From assembly GCA_037178625.1 (NCBI GenBank), contig CM074127.1, positions 5,673,775-5,737,774 of the forward strand: DNA of 64,000 bases, in the 5' to 3' direction. The position numbers and the translations under genes are program-made. The stretch's first letter is position 1, and every line of letters begins with the position of its first letter. The notes beneath the pieces were generated by a model. It saw nothing but the letters and a program-made list of their open reading frames with translations. It was not told where the DNA came from and ran no database searches. The DNA is from Skeletonema tropicum (taxonomy: Eukaryota; Bacillariophyta; Thalassiosirophyceae; Thalassiosirales; Thalassiosiraceae). Of this stretch, positions 45,378 through 56,147 are shown in pieces.

Positions 45378-46400
45378 ATGAGCGAGAGTGATGATGAATT
45401 GCTAGCGGAGGAATTATTGCAATGTTGCACATATGACTGGCTTTCAGAGGAATGCATACGCGAAATAATTGAGCGTCACGAATTGACACCTCATCATAAT
45501 AATACAGTGAGCAGCTATAAATTCTTTCGGATGGCCTGCAGCAATGAAAAAATCACCGAGGGAATAATTCAATGCCTCCTCGAATATTTTCCTGACGCTG
45601 TCAATGATGCTGATGGTGACGGGCAACTTCCACTCCATCATGCATGTGACAGCGAAGACGTGCCACTCGGCGTAATTCAACTCCTCATCGATGCAGCTCC
45701 CAATTCTGTTTATCGTAAAGATGATGGCGGTAACATGCCTCTTCATTGCTTGTGCAATAACACCGCATGGGAAGAAATAAAATCATTGGAAATTTTGAAG
45801 ATACTTCTCGAGAAGTGCCCTGAATCAATTCGGCATGCGAATAATGGAGGCCAACTTCCAATTCACCTCGCTGCCACGTCGTCAAAACTACCAGAGTTTT
45901 GCCGTTTTTTGATCGAAGCGTATCCAGGATCAGAGCGAATGGCTCATCACACAGGGATGCTGCCTCTTCACTGCGCCTGTGCGGGCAACACAGTCGCCAC
46001 AGTCGATATTTTGTACAATCTTTATCCAGATGGCATCAATCATTCGACACCAATAAACACAGGGCAATGGTGTCCAATTCACTCCGCAATCTACGGTTTG
46101 ATGCAAAGAGCTGATCCGAGAGCTGCTATAGAAATTGTGGAATTCCTCCTCGGTTGCGATCCCAGGGTGAAGTTTCAGAAGTTTGGCGGAGTATTGTCTT
46201 CGCTTTTAATGGCTTGTTCTATGCAGTATTGTGATTCTAACATAGGGGCTGCAATTGAAGTTATCAAGGCAATTTATGACGCACACCCTGAAGAGATTGA
46301 ATTAGTTGCGCAAATCATCAACATTGATATTCATGATCATGAACTGGATCCACTAAATCAAGAATTGATGAATGCATTGATCAATAGACACCCTCTTTAA
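45378..46400 (+). CDS. Ankyrin-repeat-like protein, C-terminus altered by 5S repeat
   Basis: 340 residues from ATG 45378 (MSESDDELLAEELL). About six ankyrin-type units are visible, with the phrases GQLPLHHACDSEDVPLGVI, GNMPLHCLCNNTAWEEI, GQLPIHLAATSSKLPEF and GMLPLHCACAGNTVATVDIL, each followed by LL(I/E)..P-type helices. Ankyrin repeats bind proteins; no catalytic domain is visible, so the role is unknown. The last codons and stop (CTCTTTAA, from 46392) are also the first bases of the 5S repeat unit. The original 3' end has therefore probably been replaced and the protein may be slightly shortened. The frame is open upstream to 45333 without an ATG. Confidence 0.8.
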   Translation: MSESDDELLAEELLQCCTYDWLSEECIREIIERHELTPHHNNTVSSYKFFRMACSNEKITEGIIQCLLEYFPDAVNDADGDGQLPLHHACDSEDVPLGVIQLLIDAAPNSVYRKDDGGNMPLHCLCNNTAWEEIKSLEILKILLEKCPESIRHANNGGQLPIHLAATSSKLPEFCRFLIEAYPGSERMAHHTGMLPLHCACAGNTVATVDILYNLYPDGINHSTPINTGQWCPIHSAIYGLMQRADPRAAIEIVEFLLGCDPRVKFQKFGGVLSSLLMACSMQYCDSNIGAAIEVIKAIYDAHPEEIELVAQIINIDIHDHELDPLNQELMNALINRHPL

Positions 46401-46906
46401 GGTCTAATATGAAGAAGCTCGCTGCGTTCTCGATTCGAATCCATAGTGAATCTGTCGCTGCATTTGTACCAGCCATCGCCAGCGGTGCAGCGGCAGGTGA
46501 AGATTGATCCATCCCAGAGATATTTCTCGCAACTTCAACTTGTTGTGTCATTCCGGTACTCGACTTGTCCGCTCACCTGAACTAGAGAACGTTCACACCT
46601 CCTTAAGTAAGAGAGACTATGCAGGTGCAGTGCTTCTGATTATGTACGACTCAAAAGAAGAGCTAATACTGATTGTTCTTCTTGGAAAGAACGGTCTTGA
46701 AAAGAACGGTTGTAGTTGCTTTCATCTGTGAATAGCGAAGCAAAGAGACGAGAATGGCCGTGCCATGATGACGAAGAAGTATCGTACCTACTTATTACTT
46801 GCTTCGACGATCAATGATCAATTTGATGCCTAGGTAAGCACTTACATACTGTATACACTGTACATATATAATGCAGTTTATACTGTTTGTAAGGTCCCGA
46901 TGCGAC

Positions 46907-47023
46907 AGGAACGACCATACCACAGTGACAGCACCGCTTCCCGTCTGCTCAGCGAAGTTAAGCACGTCGGGCCAGGTTAGTACTACGGTGGGGGACCACG
47001 TTGGAATCCCTGGTGTTGTTCTT
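46907..47023 (+). rRNA. 5S ribosomal RNA, copy 1 (117 nt, one-base deletion)
   Basis: Begins AGGAACGACCATACCACAG, contains GTTAAGCA, GTCGGGCCAGG and TTAGTAC, and ends TGGTGTTGTTCTT. The ends pair to form helix I. One T is missing compared with the main form (GCACGTCGG instead of GCACTGTCGG). A TTTATA box lies about 25-30 bases upstream, and a TTTT terminator overlaps the end. 5S RNA is part of the large ribosomal subunit and is made by RNA polymerase III. Confidence 0.93.
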
Positions 47024-47636
47024 TTGCTCCTGTTGCCTTTTATTTTGGCCCCTGCGCTGCCTACAATATGATACATTATTGCACTTTACCCGCCTTCTTC
47101 CTTTCTTTTGCTCGGCCTTTCGCTCTTTAAGGTCTAATATGAAGAAGCTCGCTGCGTTCTCGATTCGAATCCATAGTGAATCTGTCGCTGCATTTGTACC
47201 AGCCATCGCCAGCGGTGCAGCGGCAGGTGAAGATTGATCCATCCCAGAGATATTTCTCGCAACTTCAACTTGTTGTGTCATTCCGGTACTCGACTTGTCC
47301 GCTCACCTGAACTAGAGAACGTTCACACCTCCTTAAGTAAGAGAGACTGTGCAGGTGCAGTGCTTCTGATTATGTACGACTCAAAAGAAGAGCTAATACT
47401 GATTGTTCTTCTTGGAAAGAACGGTCTTGAAAAGAACGGTTGTAGTTGCTTTCATCTGTGAATAGCGAAGCAAAGAGACGAGAATGGCCGTGCCATGATG
47501 ACGAAGAAGTATCGTACCTACTTATTACTTGCTTCGACGATCAATGATCAATTTGATGCCTAGGTAAGCACTTACATACTGTATACACTGTACATATATA
47601 ATGCAGTTTATACTGTTTGTAAGGTCCCGATGCGAC

Positions 47637-47753
47637 AGGAACGACCATACCACAGTGACAGCACCGCTTCCCGTCTGCTCAGCGAAGTTAAGCACGTCGG
47701 GCCAGGTTAGTACTACGGTGGGGGACCACGTTGGAATCCCTGGTGTTGTTCTT
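47637..47753 (+). rRNA. 5S ribosomal RNA, copy 2 (117 nt, one-base deletion)
   Basis: Same sequence as copy 1, including the missing T. Spacing 730 bp. The shared deletion shows that copies 1 and 2 arose from one duplication. Confidence 0.93.
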
Positions 47754-48370
47754 TTGCTCCTGTTGCCTTTTATTTTGGCCCCTGCGCTGCCTACAATATG
47801 ATACATTATTGCACTTTACCCGCCTTCTTCCTTTCTTTTGCTCGGCCTTTCGCTCTTTAAGGTCTAATATGAAGAAGCTCGCTGCGTTCTCGATTCGAAT
47901 CCATAGTGAATCTGTCGCTGCATTTGTACCAGCCATCGCCAGCGGTGCAGCGGCAGGTGAAGATTGATCCATCCCAGAGATATTTCTCGCAACTTCAACT
48001 TGTTGTGTCATTCCGGTACTCGACTTGTCCGCTCACCTGAACTAGAGAACGTTCACACCTCCTTAAGTAAGAGAGACTGTGCAGGTGCAGTGCTTCTGAT
48101 TATGTACGACTCAAAAGAAGAGCTAATACTGATTGTTCTTCTTGGAAAGAACGGTCTTGAAAAGAACGGTTGTAGTTGCTTTCATCTGTGAATAGCGAAG
48201 CAAAGAGACGAGAATGGCCGTGCCATGATGACGAAGAAGTATCGTACCTACTTATTACTTGCTTCGACGATCAATGATCAATTTGATGCCTAGGTAAGCA
48301 CTTACATACTGTATATATCCACTGTACATATATAATGCAGTTTATAGTGTTTGTAAGGTCCCGATGCGAC

Positions 48371-48488
48371 AGGAACGACCATACCACAGTGACAGCACCG
48401 CTTCCCGTCTGCTCAGCGAAGTTAAGCACTGTCGGGCCAGGTTAGTACTACGGTGGGGGACCACGTTGGAATCCCTGGTGTTGTTCTT
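48371..48488 (+). rRNA. 5S ribosomal RNA, copy 3 (118 nt)
   Basis: Full 118-nt form with GCACTGTCGG. Helix I closes fully with two G-U pairs (AGGAACGAC with GTTGTTCTT). It ends in TTTT. Confidence 0.95.
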
Positions 48489-48952
48489 TTGCTCCTGTTG
48501 CCTTTTATTTTGGCCCCTGCGCTGCCTACAATACGATACATTATTGCACTTTACCCGCCTTCTTCCTTTCTTTTGCTCGGCCTTTCGCTCTTTAAGGTCT
48601 AATATGAAGAAGCTCGCTGCGTTCTCGATTCGAATCCATAGTGTACCTGTCGCTGCATTTGTACCAGCCATCGCCAGCGGTGCAGCGGCAGGTGAAGATT
48701 GATCCATCCCAGAGATATTTCTCACAACTTCAACTTGTTGTGTCATTCCGGTACTCGACTTGTCCGCTCACCTGAACTAGAGAACGTTCACACCTCCTTA
48801 AGTAAGAGAGACTGTGCAGGTGCAGTGCTTCTGATTATGTACGACTCAAAAGAAGAGCTAATACTGATTGTTCTTCTTGGAAAGAACGGTCTTGAAAAGA
48901 ACGGTTGTAGTTGCTTTCATCCGTGAATAGCGAAGCAAAGAGACGAGAATTG

Positions 48953-49273
48953 CCGCCTTTGCGCTCATTTTCATTGTAATATCGCTCAACAGAAGATCCC
49001 GAAGGAATAGATTATGGATCGAATGGCCCCGAGCGCTCACAGGACCTCACAAATGATAGTGAGATCACAAGCAAAGAGCAAGGCGGAAGGCAAATCTTGC
49101 ATCTTTTGTCTTTCGACGGGAGTGGGTGTGTGGGGCTTTTTGTTTCTGTGCTACGGTAAAATACGTATCACTGGTATTGTAAACGAGGAAAGCATTTGTG
49201 GATGGTTGAGACGACTCTGAGGTCGACTGAATGAGAGCTACTTCCTTGGGAAATAATTCTGCCATCTGTACTA
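48953..49273. other. Intergenic right of the + 5S array
   Basis: Unique sequence starting at the array breakpoint. No gene recognised. Confidence 0.4.
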
Positions 49274-49385
49274 TTAAATATGAAATTCGTTAAGTGATGA
49301 TGCGGTCATTGGGCCATTGTTGCTCTCATAAGGTGCTTGTATGGCAGCTAGAGCCCCGAACTGGGGATTGTTCCGATAAGGAAAT
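49274..49385 (-). pseudogene. Fragment paralogous to 29940-30060
   Basis: The - strand frame gives YESNNGPMTASSLNEFHI and a stop. This resembles YESNDGPITESSLNDDQ encoded on + near 29985-30035. It is a short relic of an unknown gene family. Confidence 0.4.
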
Positions 49386-49704
49386 TGCAGAGGCCCATGC
49401 TGCGAAATTAGAAGAGACCCAGGATTTACTGGAAGTGTCCAATTCAGAAAGTCGTGAGGCATCTCTAAAAGAAACATCTGCAGCATTGGAAGAAATCAAG
49501 GCAACGAAACGTGTAAAATGGTCGTCGTTTGCATCCGTGTCTCGAATTGATTCACACGCACTTAATGAAGAACTCGCATCACCCCCTATAACTCCTGCAT
49601 CGTCATGTACATCGGGTTCAGGCTTTGTGGATCCAAGCATAGCAGAGCAAGTCAACAAAGCGTTGGATTGGGCAAGGAGTAGAAGGAATCTACACAAGGG
49701 ATGA
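49297..49704 (+). CDS. Hypothetical protein, helical
   Basis: 135 residues from ATG 49297. From about residue 30 the sequence is Glu/Lys/Ala-rich with heptad-like leucines (KEIAEAHAAKLEETQDLLEV and SLKETSAALEEIKATKR), suggesting a coiled coil. A Ser/Pro-rich part and IAEQVNKALDWARSRRN follow. The first about 30 residues overlap the - strand relic and may not be native, so this may be the 3' part of a broken gene. No known family. Confidence 0.4.
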   Translation: MMRSLGHCCSHKVLVWQLEPRTGDCSDKEIAEAHAAKLEETQDLLEVSNSESREASLKETSAALEEIKATKRVKWSSFASVSRIDSHALNEELASPPITPASSCTSGSGFVDPSIAEQVNKALDWARSRRNLHKG

Positions 49705-50646
49705 CTGGGGGAATGAACATGTTTCAATTGTACCGCGCATGAGCGATAGAAGAATGTAATTATGTGTGATAATACGTCGATAATTTAGTGTCTAAGTTAA
49801 TATTGAAAGCCTAACGTGAGGAGCCAAATCGTATCAAACGTTTTCACTACAGTTAGTTACAAGCCGCTTCCGGAGGCTTATTGATACTTGACTACGTTGG
49901 CATAGAAGCATATTATTGCACTGCCCATACGGATTGCGTTTTCAGAAGCTTGCCAAGCCAAGCATTCGTACTCTTAAAGCTCGCAACTCTCGGACGAGCA
50001 TGATTTCCAACATGTCCGGAATGACGTCAAATCTTCGTAACTCGGGACAGGATAAATTCCATTGTGGAGGGATGAGGTTGATCAGATTCTTATGGCATGC
50101 TCTCTCGCCAAACTCTCAACCCGGCGTACTGGCACACCACTTTTGCCAAGTTAGCACCGGCTCAAAGCCGCGGGCGGCAAGGACCGGCGAAGAAGCGGCA
50201 GAAATCCAGTCACACCTTTTACCGAGAGATAAGGTTAACCTGAACAAGAGAAGATGCTATCCAAAGTTAGTGTTCTGTACCTGACACTCTAAGGGTGCAA
50301 AAAAGTGAGAAGAAGAAAGGTGACGAAATTTGATGCGATGATTGCAAATTTCTTACGAGATATATTGATAGAGTTGATAATCACCTTATTTGCATTATAA
50401 AGCAAGATCTGATCGTGTCGTGACGCAATTCGACTCCCGCTCCTGATACTACTCGTAAATATATCTTATTCTTGAACTGATCTGGTGTGCGCAGTCTCAT
50501 GTAAACCGCTTGAGATGGAGGTCAGTCACTCTCTGAATTCAACAACGAACCAAAGTAAGGATGTAAAGAGTAGCAGTATGTAGTGAGAGTAGATAATCAT
50601 GAAACGATAGGAAGGATACAACCGCATCTACAGCAACGATATTATC
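49705..50646. other. Intergenic; R1-related segment
   Basis: At about 49830-49925 a stretch (GTATCAAACGTT.TCACT...AGCCGCTT...GCATAGAAGCA) is a diverged match to 37390-37480 inside R1. Nothing else was recognised. Confidence 0.4.
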
Positions 50647-51422
50647 ATGTCCAACTCCAATTCTATCTACGCCATTCTTAAACTCATTTCCTCCCAAGAT
50701 TGAGAGACATTTCGGTCTGTTCTATCATGACCCGCTTTGTTCCTGGTCTTCGCAAACGATGTCTCTTCGTGTTCTCGACTACACGGAATGACCCTACTGC
50801 ACGCTGCAATTCGATACAATTCTCCACTAGACATTATCATCGACATAATTAAACTTTGCCCCGACATGCCGGCTGCTACAGACTGCCTTGGTCGGACTCC
50901 TCTTCATGTAGCAGCGGGCTCAAAAGCGTCGGCTTCGCTACTAACGATCCTAGCGAATGCATGCCCGGAAGCATGCATCTTTCAAGGCGACGAGGGGAAG
51001 ACACCATTGCACTTCTTATGTGATAGCTCCTGTGTGCTATTTGAGGGAGATAATCGCAACGGGTCGAAGCAAGCTCCAGATTATGAAGCTGTCGTGGCCT
51101 TACTATCGTACTCAATCCATCCAACTGCACTAGAAGACACGAAGAAATGTCCCCTCTTGAACATGCCATCATGAGTGGCGCATCATTAAAGACTGTGAAG
51201 CTGCTACAATCTGTAACAAGCAAAGGTATGCAATTGTTAAACTTACGCTCTGTCATCACGACAACGACAAGTTTGCAGCCGACAAATGATTTCATTTCTA
51301 GCGGTGTCAGCGCTGCAACTGCAAGGCCTATCAAGAGGTATCGAAGAATAACGATCGATCAAAACGACTCAATAGCGTCGTTTGATTCAAGAGAAAATGT
51401 AATTGCATGTGATATGACATAA
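50647..51422 (+). pseudogene. Ankyrin-repeat pseudogene
   Basis: The frame from ATG 50647 (MSNSNSIYAILKLISSQD) meets TGA at 50701-50703 and again about 30 bases later. It then stays open through FANDVSSCSRLHGMTLLHAA, PDMPAATDCLGRTPLHVAAG and EGKTPLHFLCDSSCVLFEG, clear ankyrin units. Near 51147 the sense shifts to another frame, SPLEHAIMSGASLKTVKLLQ, ending at 51422. Two stops and a frameshift point to a pseudogene. Introns covering these points cannot be fully excluded, but no good splice sites were seen. Confidence 0.65.
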
Positions 51423-51732
51423 TGTTGATGTAAACGAACCTTGTCTATCTTTTGAACTCGATGCTATCCGAGAAGCGTGTTGCCCGCTCTGCATCCTGCT
51501 CTTTTCTATTGAAAGATCACTGCATCTACTTCGAGTCATTAACAGGAATGGAGTGCATCATGAGCGATACAATGACCTTGTCTTCTAATTCATGTCCTTC
51601 AATATGAGTATAAGTACTATATAGAGTATCAGCAGCATCTGATTAGCTTGGTCTTAGCAAATTCATTCAATTTTTATGTCACTATGATATCATAACACAG
51701 ATAGTTCCTTCTTCTATCTACAGACTCCTGTG
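51423..51732. other. Intergenic, nothing recognised
   Basis: Shared 3' region of the convergent ankyrin pseudogene and the small - strand gene. Confidence 0.4.
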
Positions 51733-52164
51733 TCACTGCTTTTCTCGATGATTCAGCTGCAGCTGGCGAAACATTGAATCAAACTCATCATCATCTGCCA
51801 TCTCATCAAAAAAATCTTCAAATATCAAGTCTGTGTGACATTCGAAGGAAATACAGCTCTGCCTCTCGACCTTGGTAGTAGCAGTAGACTCAGTTTGTCT
51901 TGGAGGTGAAGGACAAGACGCCCCACGAGAACACCGGCCCCGGCCATTCTTCAGAGACGACATTTCTACATCTCTATTGAGAAGGGTTGCGGTACGAACT
52001 GCTGGTATCGAGAAGTAGAGGAAAGGGTCCTGCTTCTTAAGCCTTTTGAGGTCCTCTTCGGTCAGGTTCCGAGTGTCAACTATCTTCTTCTGAGTCGACG
52101 GCTCGTCTTTCATGGGGATGGTGAAGGAGCTCATGGTGGAGCTTGTATTGGTATTGGTACTCAT
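51733..52164 (-). CDS. Small hypothetical protein
   Basis: 143 residues from ATG 52164 (MSTNTNTSSTMSSFTIPMKD). A central block, LTEEDLKRLKKQDPFLYFSI, followed by PAVRTATLLNRDV, looks structured. After a Ser/Arg/Pro-rich middle, VERQSCISFECHTDLIFEDF and an acidic EMADDDEFDSMF end the protein. It has no signal peptide or membrane span. Composition and the single long frame support a real gene. Function is unknown. Confidence 0.6.
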   Translation of the reverse strand: MSTNTNTSSTMSSFTIPMKDEPSTQKKIVDTRNLTEEDLKRLKKQDPFLYFSIPAVRTATLLNRDVEMSSLKNGRGRCSRGASCPSPPRQTESTATTKVERQSCISFECHTDLIFEDFFDEMADDDEFDSMFRQLQLNHREKQ

Positions 52165-54378
52165 CAGCAGTGTTTCGTTCGATTAGAAAAGATGGATCTG
52201 TAGAACTGACAACTGAGACAGAAATGCACTGTCAGTTGCAGCGGCTACTACTTCTTACTCTATCTAACTCGGGAGCGGGGCAACTGCTCATTCAGAAAAG
52301 ATGATGTAAAAGCCGAAGGCGAAGAAGTGTCGCTTCTCTGTCAACGGACAACACAGAATGATGCGAATTGCAAACCGAAGAAGGAAACACGATCAGATCA
52401 AGGAGACATCAAGACACTTTTTACTACCGGTTAAAACATACCAACCTTCCTTGCCACCATCAGCCCGATACATATAAAATTCGACTTGCAAATTGAACTC
52501 AAAAGGACCGACAGTAACTCTCTCGCCTCCTTCAGTCTTTTCAATCACATTTCATACTTGAAGGAGTGAGAATTCTTCAGAAAGTCTCAAAGACGCTACA
52601 TAATTGTCGCCGTGAACCGTCGTGTTTTTAATCGCAAAGATTTTCGCTGTCGCATCGCAACACAATAAAAGAAGCTTTGCTTTGCGTGCATTCATGGTTC
52701 ATGGCCTCCTTCACTTGGTTTGTGCACACATTATTGCTGCATGGTTTACCTATGGATCATATCTCTTTTGATGGATTCGTTTGTGTATACTCGTTAGGGC
52801 GATGATAGCTTCTTGATCTTGACCTGCAACAAAGCGCATTGTAAGCGCATGCAATGAAGGAATGAAGGAATAACTAGGAAGAATGAGGCTCTGCTCACAC
52901 CATGAAAAAGAGGATGCCAAATTCAAACGCATCTTTCAATAAGAAGACGATATAAGGTGGAGTATAAATACAGCTCGATACATCAAACACTGAGCTTCGA
53001 CTTCGACTTCGAAAACAAAGCAACCTTGGTAAGGGAGATGGATTGATGGATTGGTTTGATGTATGGAGTTGGTGTATTTGTCGATTGTTGGTTTCATCTC
53101 TCAAGAGAGAGAAAGCTTTTCATCCCGCATCGCCACTTAAAGGCCAACTTTGATGGGATTGAGGTGGGCCAATGGATCTCTGTAAAGGATCCAGGTTAGA
53201 CTTATTATATGGCGGCTCCCCCTGGAACTTTACCCGTCCTTGCTCCTTGCCCACCCCCAGGCTCTGAACCTATGCCCTCCATCTCCGGACGCTACCAGTC
53301 ACGGAGTTCCACATGCCGATCCGAAGATTAACACCGGAGAAATGAGAAATAAGTTCCTGAAATGATGTCCTCCACAGCCTCAGGACGCGACCAGCCGCTC
53401 ATCCAAGACCATGATATAAGATAGACACTGGAAAGAGATCAACATATTTCCTTAGGACATCTACAGCCAGCTACCAGAATTTCCACCTGACTTCAACACT
53501 TTCACATGCAAGAGCCATAGCAAATGAACACATCGCCTGAGATCTCAATCTTAATCTGATTGTCTCTTTTGCGGTTTACTCTGCTACAGTATAGTCGTTA
53601 CATCTTCCGTCTGCAACAGCGTTGGTAGAAAATACCAAATGACCAGGTGAGTATGGACATGAGGTTCAAAGAGGAGCTTCTACCCTACCCAAAATGCACA
53701 TCAAAAGATGCTGCTTTACAGTTTATAGTTGACATCGATAGGACAAGGATGGACTAGACGCGCTCAAATAGTATCTTGACTTTTTTGTCCACATCCAGCT
53801 GTTCACAACAAGCTGCGCTACTTGACATGCGCATCTAATATCAATATGTATCGATTGAATGGATATGGACAACAGCGCAAGTAGTGTTTGTGTCGTGTCA
53901 GACTCGCACATCAGACCTGGGGCTGCTTGACCTGCAATGCATGAAAATAAATCTACAAGAATAATGATGATGATGATGATGAGAGCTCGTTCATTCGTTG
54001 GCAACTGCTGTCTAAATATATTATTCCACTATCTAATACTTTGTAGATCGAGCTTTGTTTGGTTCTTCCCGTGCATCTCGTTACTCCGACTATACACGAG
54101 ATTGTTATTGCTCCTTCTTGCCACTTCCACCACACACCATCCCAACAACTACAAAACGCTCTTCATCACAACCGCTCTTCTGTATACAATTCAGGCTCGT
54201 TCTTCTTTACATGATGAAATTTGGAGGTAATACTATAACTATGATAATCAAACAGAACCCAACTCCGTATATTAATATGTTCTTCCCCTCAATGACCACC
54301 TTTATCAGATGTGGATACTTTGTACGAAAGTGCCGTTTCAGTAGTAATACTTCTGGTGGTAACGTTGGTTATGTTGTT
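52165..54378. other. Intergenic up to the - strand 5S array
   Basis: No gene supported. A CTTCGACTTCGACTTCGAA short repeat lies near 52995-53013 and an ATG-trinucleotide tract near 53963-53981. The array breakpoint is at 54379. Confidence 0.4.
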
Positions 54379-54563
54379 CGATGGCTGGTACAAATGCAGC
54401 GACAGATTCACTATGGATTCGAATCGAGAACGCAGCGAGCTTCTTCATATTAGACCTTAAAGAGCGAAAGGCCGAGCAAAAGAAAGGAAGAAGGCGGGTA
54501 AAGTGCAATAATGTATCGTATTGTAGGCAGCGCAGGGGCCAAAATAAAAGGCAACAGGAGCAA

Positions 54564-54681
54564 AAGAACAACACCAGGGATTCCAACGTGGTCCCCCACC
54601 GTAGTACTGACCTGGCCCGACAGTGCTTAACTTCGCTGAGCAGACGGGAAGCGGTGCTGTCACTGTGGTATGGTCGTTCCT
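54564..54681 (-). rRNA. 5S ribosomal RNA, copy 4 (118 nt, C variant)
   Basis: Full-length. Has CCAGGTCAGTAC where most copies have CCAGGTTAGTAC. First gene of the - array, followed downstream by only about 185 bp of spacer before the breakpoint. Confidence 0.94.
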
Positions 54682-55298
54682 GTCGCATCGGGACCTTACA
54701 AACACTATAAACTGCATTATATATGTACAGTGGATATATACAGTATGTAAGTGCTTACCTAGGCATCAAATTGATCATTGATCGTCGAAGCAAGTAATAA
54801 GTAGGTACGATACTTCTTCGTCATCATGGCACGGCCATTCTCGTCTCTTTGCTTCGCTATTCACAGATGAAAGCAACTACAACCGTTCTTTTCAAGACCG
54901 TTCTTTCCAAGAAGAACAATCAGTATTAGCTCTTCTTTTGAGTCGTACATAATCAGAAGCACTGCACCTGCACAGTCTCTCTTACTTAAGGAGGTGTGAA
55001 CGTTCTCTAGTTCAGGTGAGCGGACAAGTCGAGTACCGGAATGACACAACAAGTTGAAGTTGCGAGAAATATCTCTGGGATGGATCAATCTTCACCTGCC
55101 GCTGCACCGCTGGCGATGGCTGGTACAAATGCAGCGACAGATTCACTATGGATTCGAATCGAGAACGCAGCGAGCTTCTTCATATTAGACCTTAAAGAGC
55201 GAAAGGCCGAGCAAAAGAAAGGAAGAAGGCGGGTAAAGTGCAATAATGTATCGTATTGTAGGCAGCGCAGGGGCCAAAATAAAAGGCAACAGGAGCAA

Positions 55299-55416
55299 AA
55301 GAACAACACCAGGGATTCCAACGTGGTCCCCCACCGTAGTACTGACCTGGCCCGACAGTGCTTAACTTCGCTGAGCAGACGGGAAGCGGTGCTGTCACTG
55401 TGGTATGGTCGTTCCT
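55299..55416 (-). rRNA. 5S ribosomal RNA, copy 5 (118 nt, C variant)
   Basis: Same GGTCAGTAC variant as copy 4. Spacing 735 bp. Confidence 0.94.
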
Positions 55417-56029
55417 GTCGCATCGGGACCTTACAAACACTATAAACTGCATTATATATGTACAGTGTATACAGTATGTAAGTGCTTACCTAGGCATCAA
55501 ATTGATCATTGATCGTCGAAGCAAGTAATAAGTAGGTACGATACTTCTTCGTCATCATGGCACGGCCATTCTCGTCTCTTTGCTTCGCTATTCACAGATG
55601 AAAGCAACTACAACCGTTCTTTTCAAGACCGTTCTTTCCAAGAAGAACAATCAGTATTAGCTCTTCTTTTGAGTCGTACATAATCAGAAGCACTGCACCT
55701 GCACAGTCTCTCTTACTTAAGGAGGTGTGAACGTTCTCTAGTTCAGGTGAGCGGACAAGTCGAGTACCGGAATGACACAACAAGTTGAAGTTGCGAGAAA
55801 TATCTCTGGGATGGATCAATCTTCACCTGCCGCTGCACCGCTGGCGATGGCTGGTACAAATGCAGCGACAGATTCACTATGGATTCGAATCGAGACCGCA
55901 GCGAGCTTCTTCATATTAGACCTTAAAGAGCGAAAGGCCGAGCAAAAGAAAGGAAGAAGGCGGGTAAAGTGCAATAATGTATCGTATTGTAGGCAGCGCA
56001 GGGGCCAAAATAAAAGGCAACAGGAGCAA

Positions 56030-56147
56030 AAGAACAACACCAGGGATTCCAACGTGGTCCCCCACCGTAGTACTAACCTGGCCCGACAGTGCTTAACTTC
56101 GCTGAGCAGACGGGAAGCGGTGCTGTCACTGTGGTATGGTCGTTCCT
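56030..56147 (-). rRNA. 5S ribosomal RNA, copy 6 (118 nt)
   Basis: Main form with GGTTAGTAC. Spacing 731 bp. Its unit has one private spacer change (GAGACCGC instead of GAGAACGC near 55895). Confidence 0.95.

Larger units (their letters stand above)
46392..48952 (+). repeat. 5S rDNA tandem array, + strand (3 units)
   Basis: Partial first spacer, three 5S genes (46907, 47637, 48371; spacing 730 and 734 bp) and a final partial spacer that ends at GAGACGAGAAT near 48952. The units are near-identical to those of the - strand array that starts at 54379. Frames of 66-134 codons in each unit are by-products of the repetition. Confidence 0.95.

Noticed and set aside
46420..46445. tRNA T-arm (GATTCGAATCC)
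   Set aside because: No anticodon or acceptor stem can be formed around it. It is part of every 5S spacer.
46840..46870. U1 snRNA 5' end (GCTTACCTA on the opposite strand of TAGGTAAGC)
   Set aside because: Two mismatches to ACTTACCTG and no U1 stem-loops follow.
46740..47100. R1 and 5S spacer core as an exon of a protein gene (MTQQVEVARNISG...)
   Set aside because: The frame is broken in the diverged R1 copies, and the substitutions do not favour third codon positions as far as can be judged by eye.
47024..47160. U2 or U5 snRNA inside the 5S unit (GCTCGGCCTTTCG resembles the U2 5' end; TTGCCTTTTATTTT resembles the U5 loop)
   Set aside because: The U2 branch-site sequence GTAGTA and Sm site are missing. 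The bases flanking the U5-like loop do not form a stem. The matches are too short to support an RNA gene.
50647..50760. TGA read as an amino acid (code change) in the ankyrin frame
   Set aside because: Other genes here end in TGA at sensible positions (the J-domain protein and the SNF2 gene), so TGA is a normal stop and the locus is a pseudogene.
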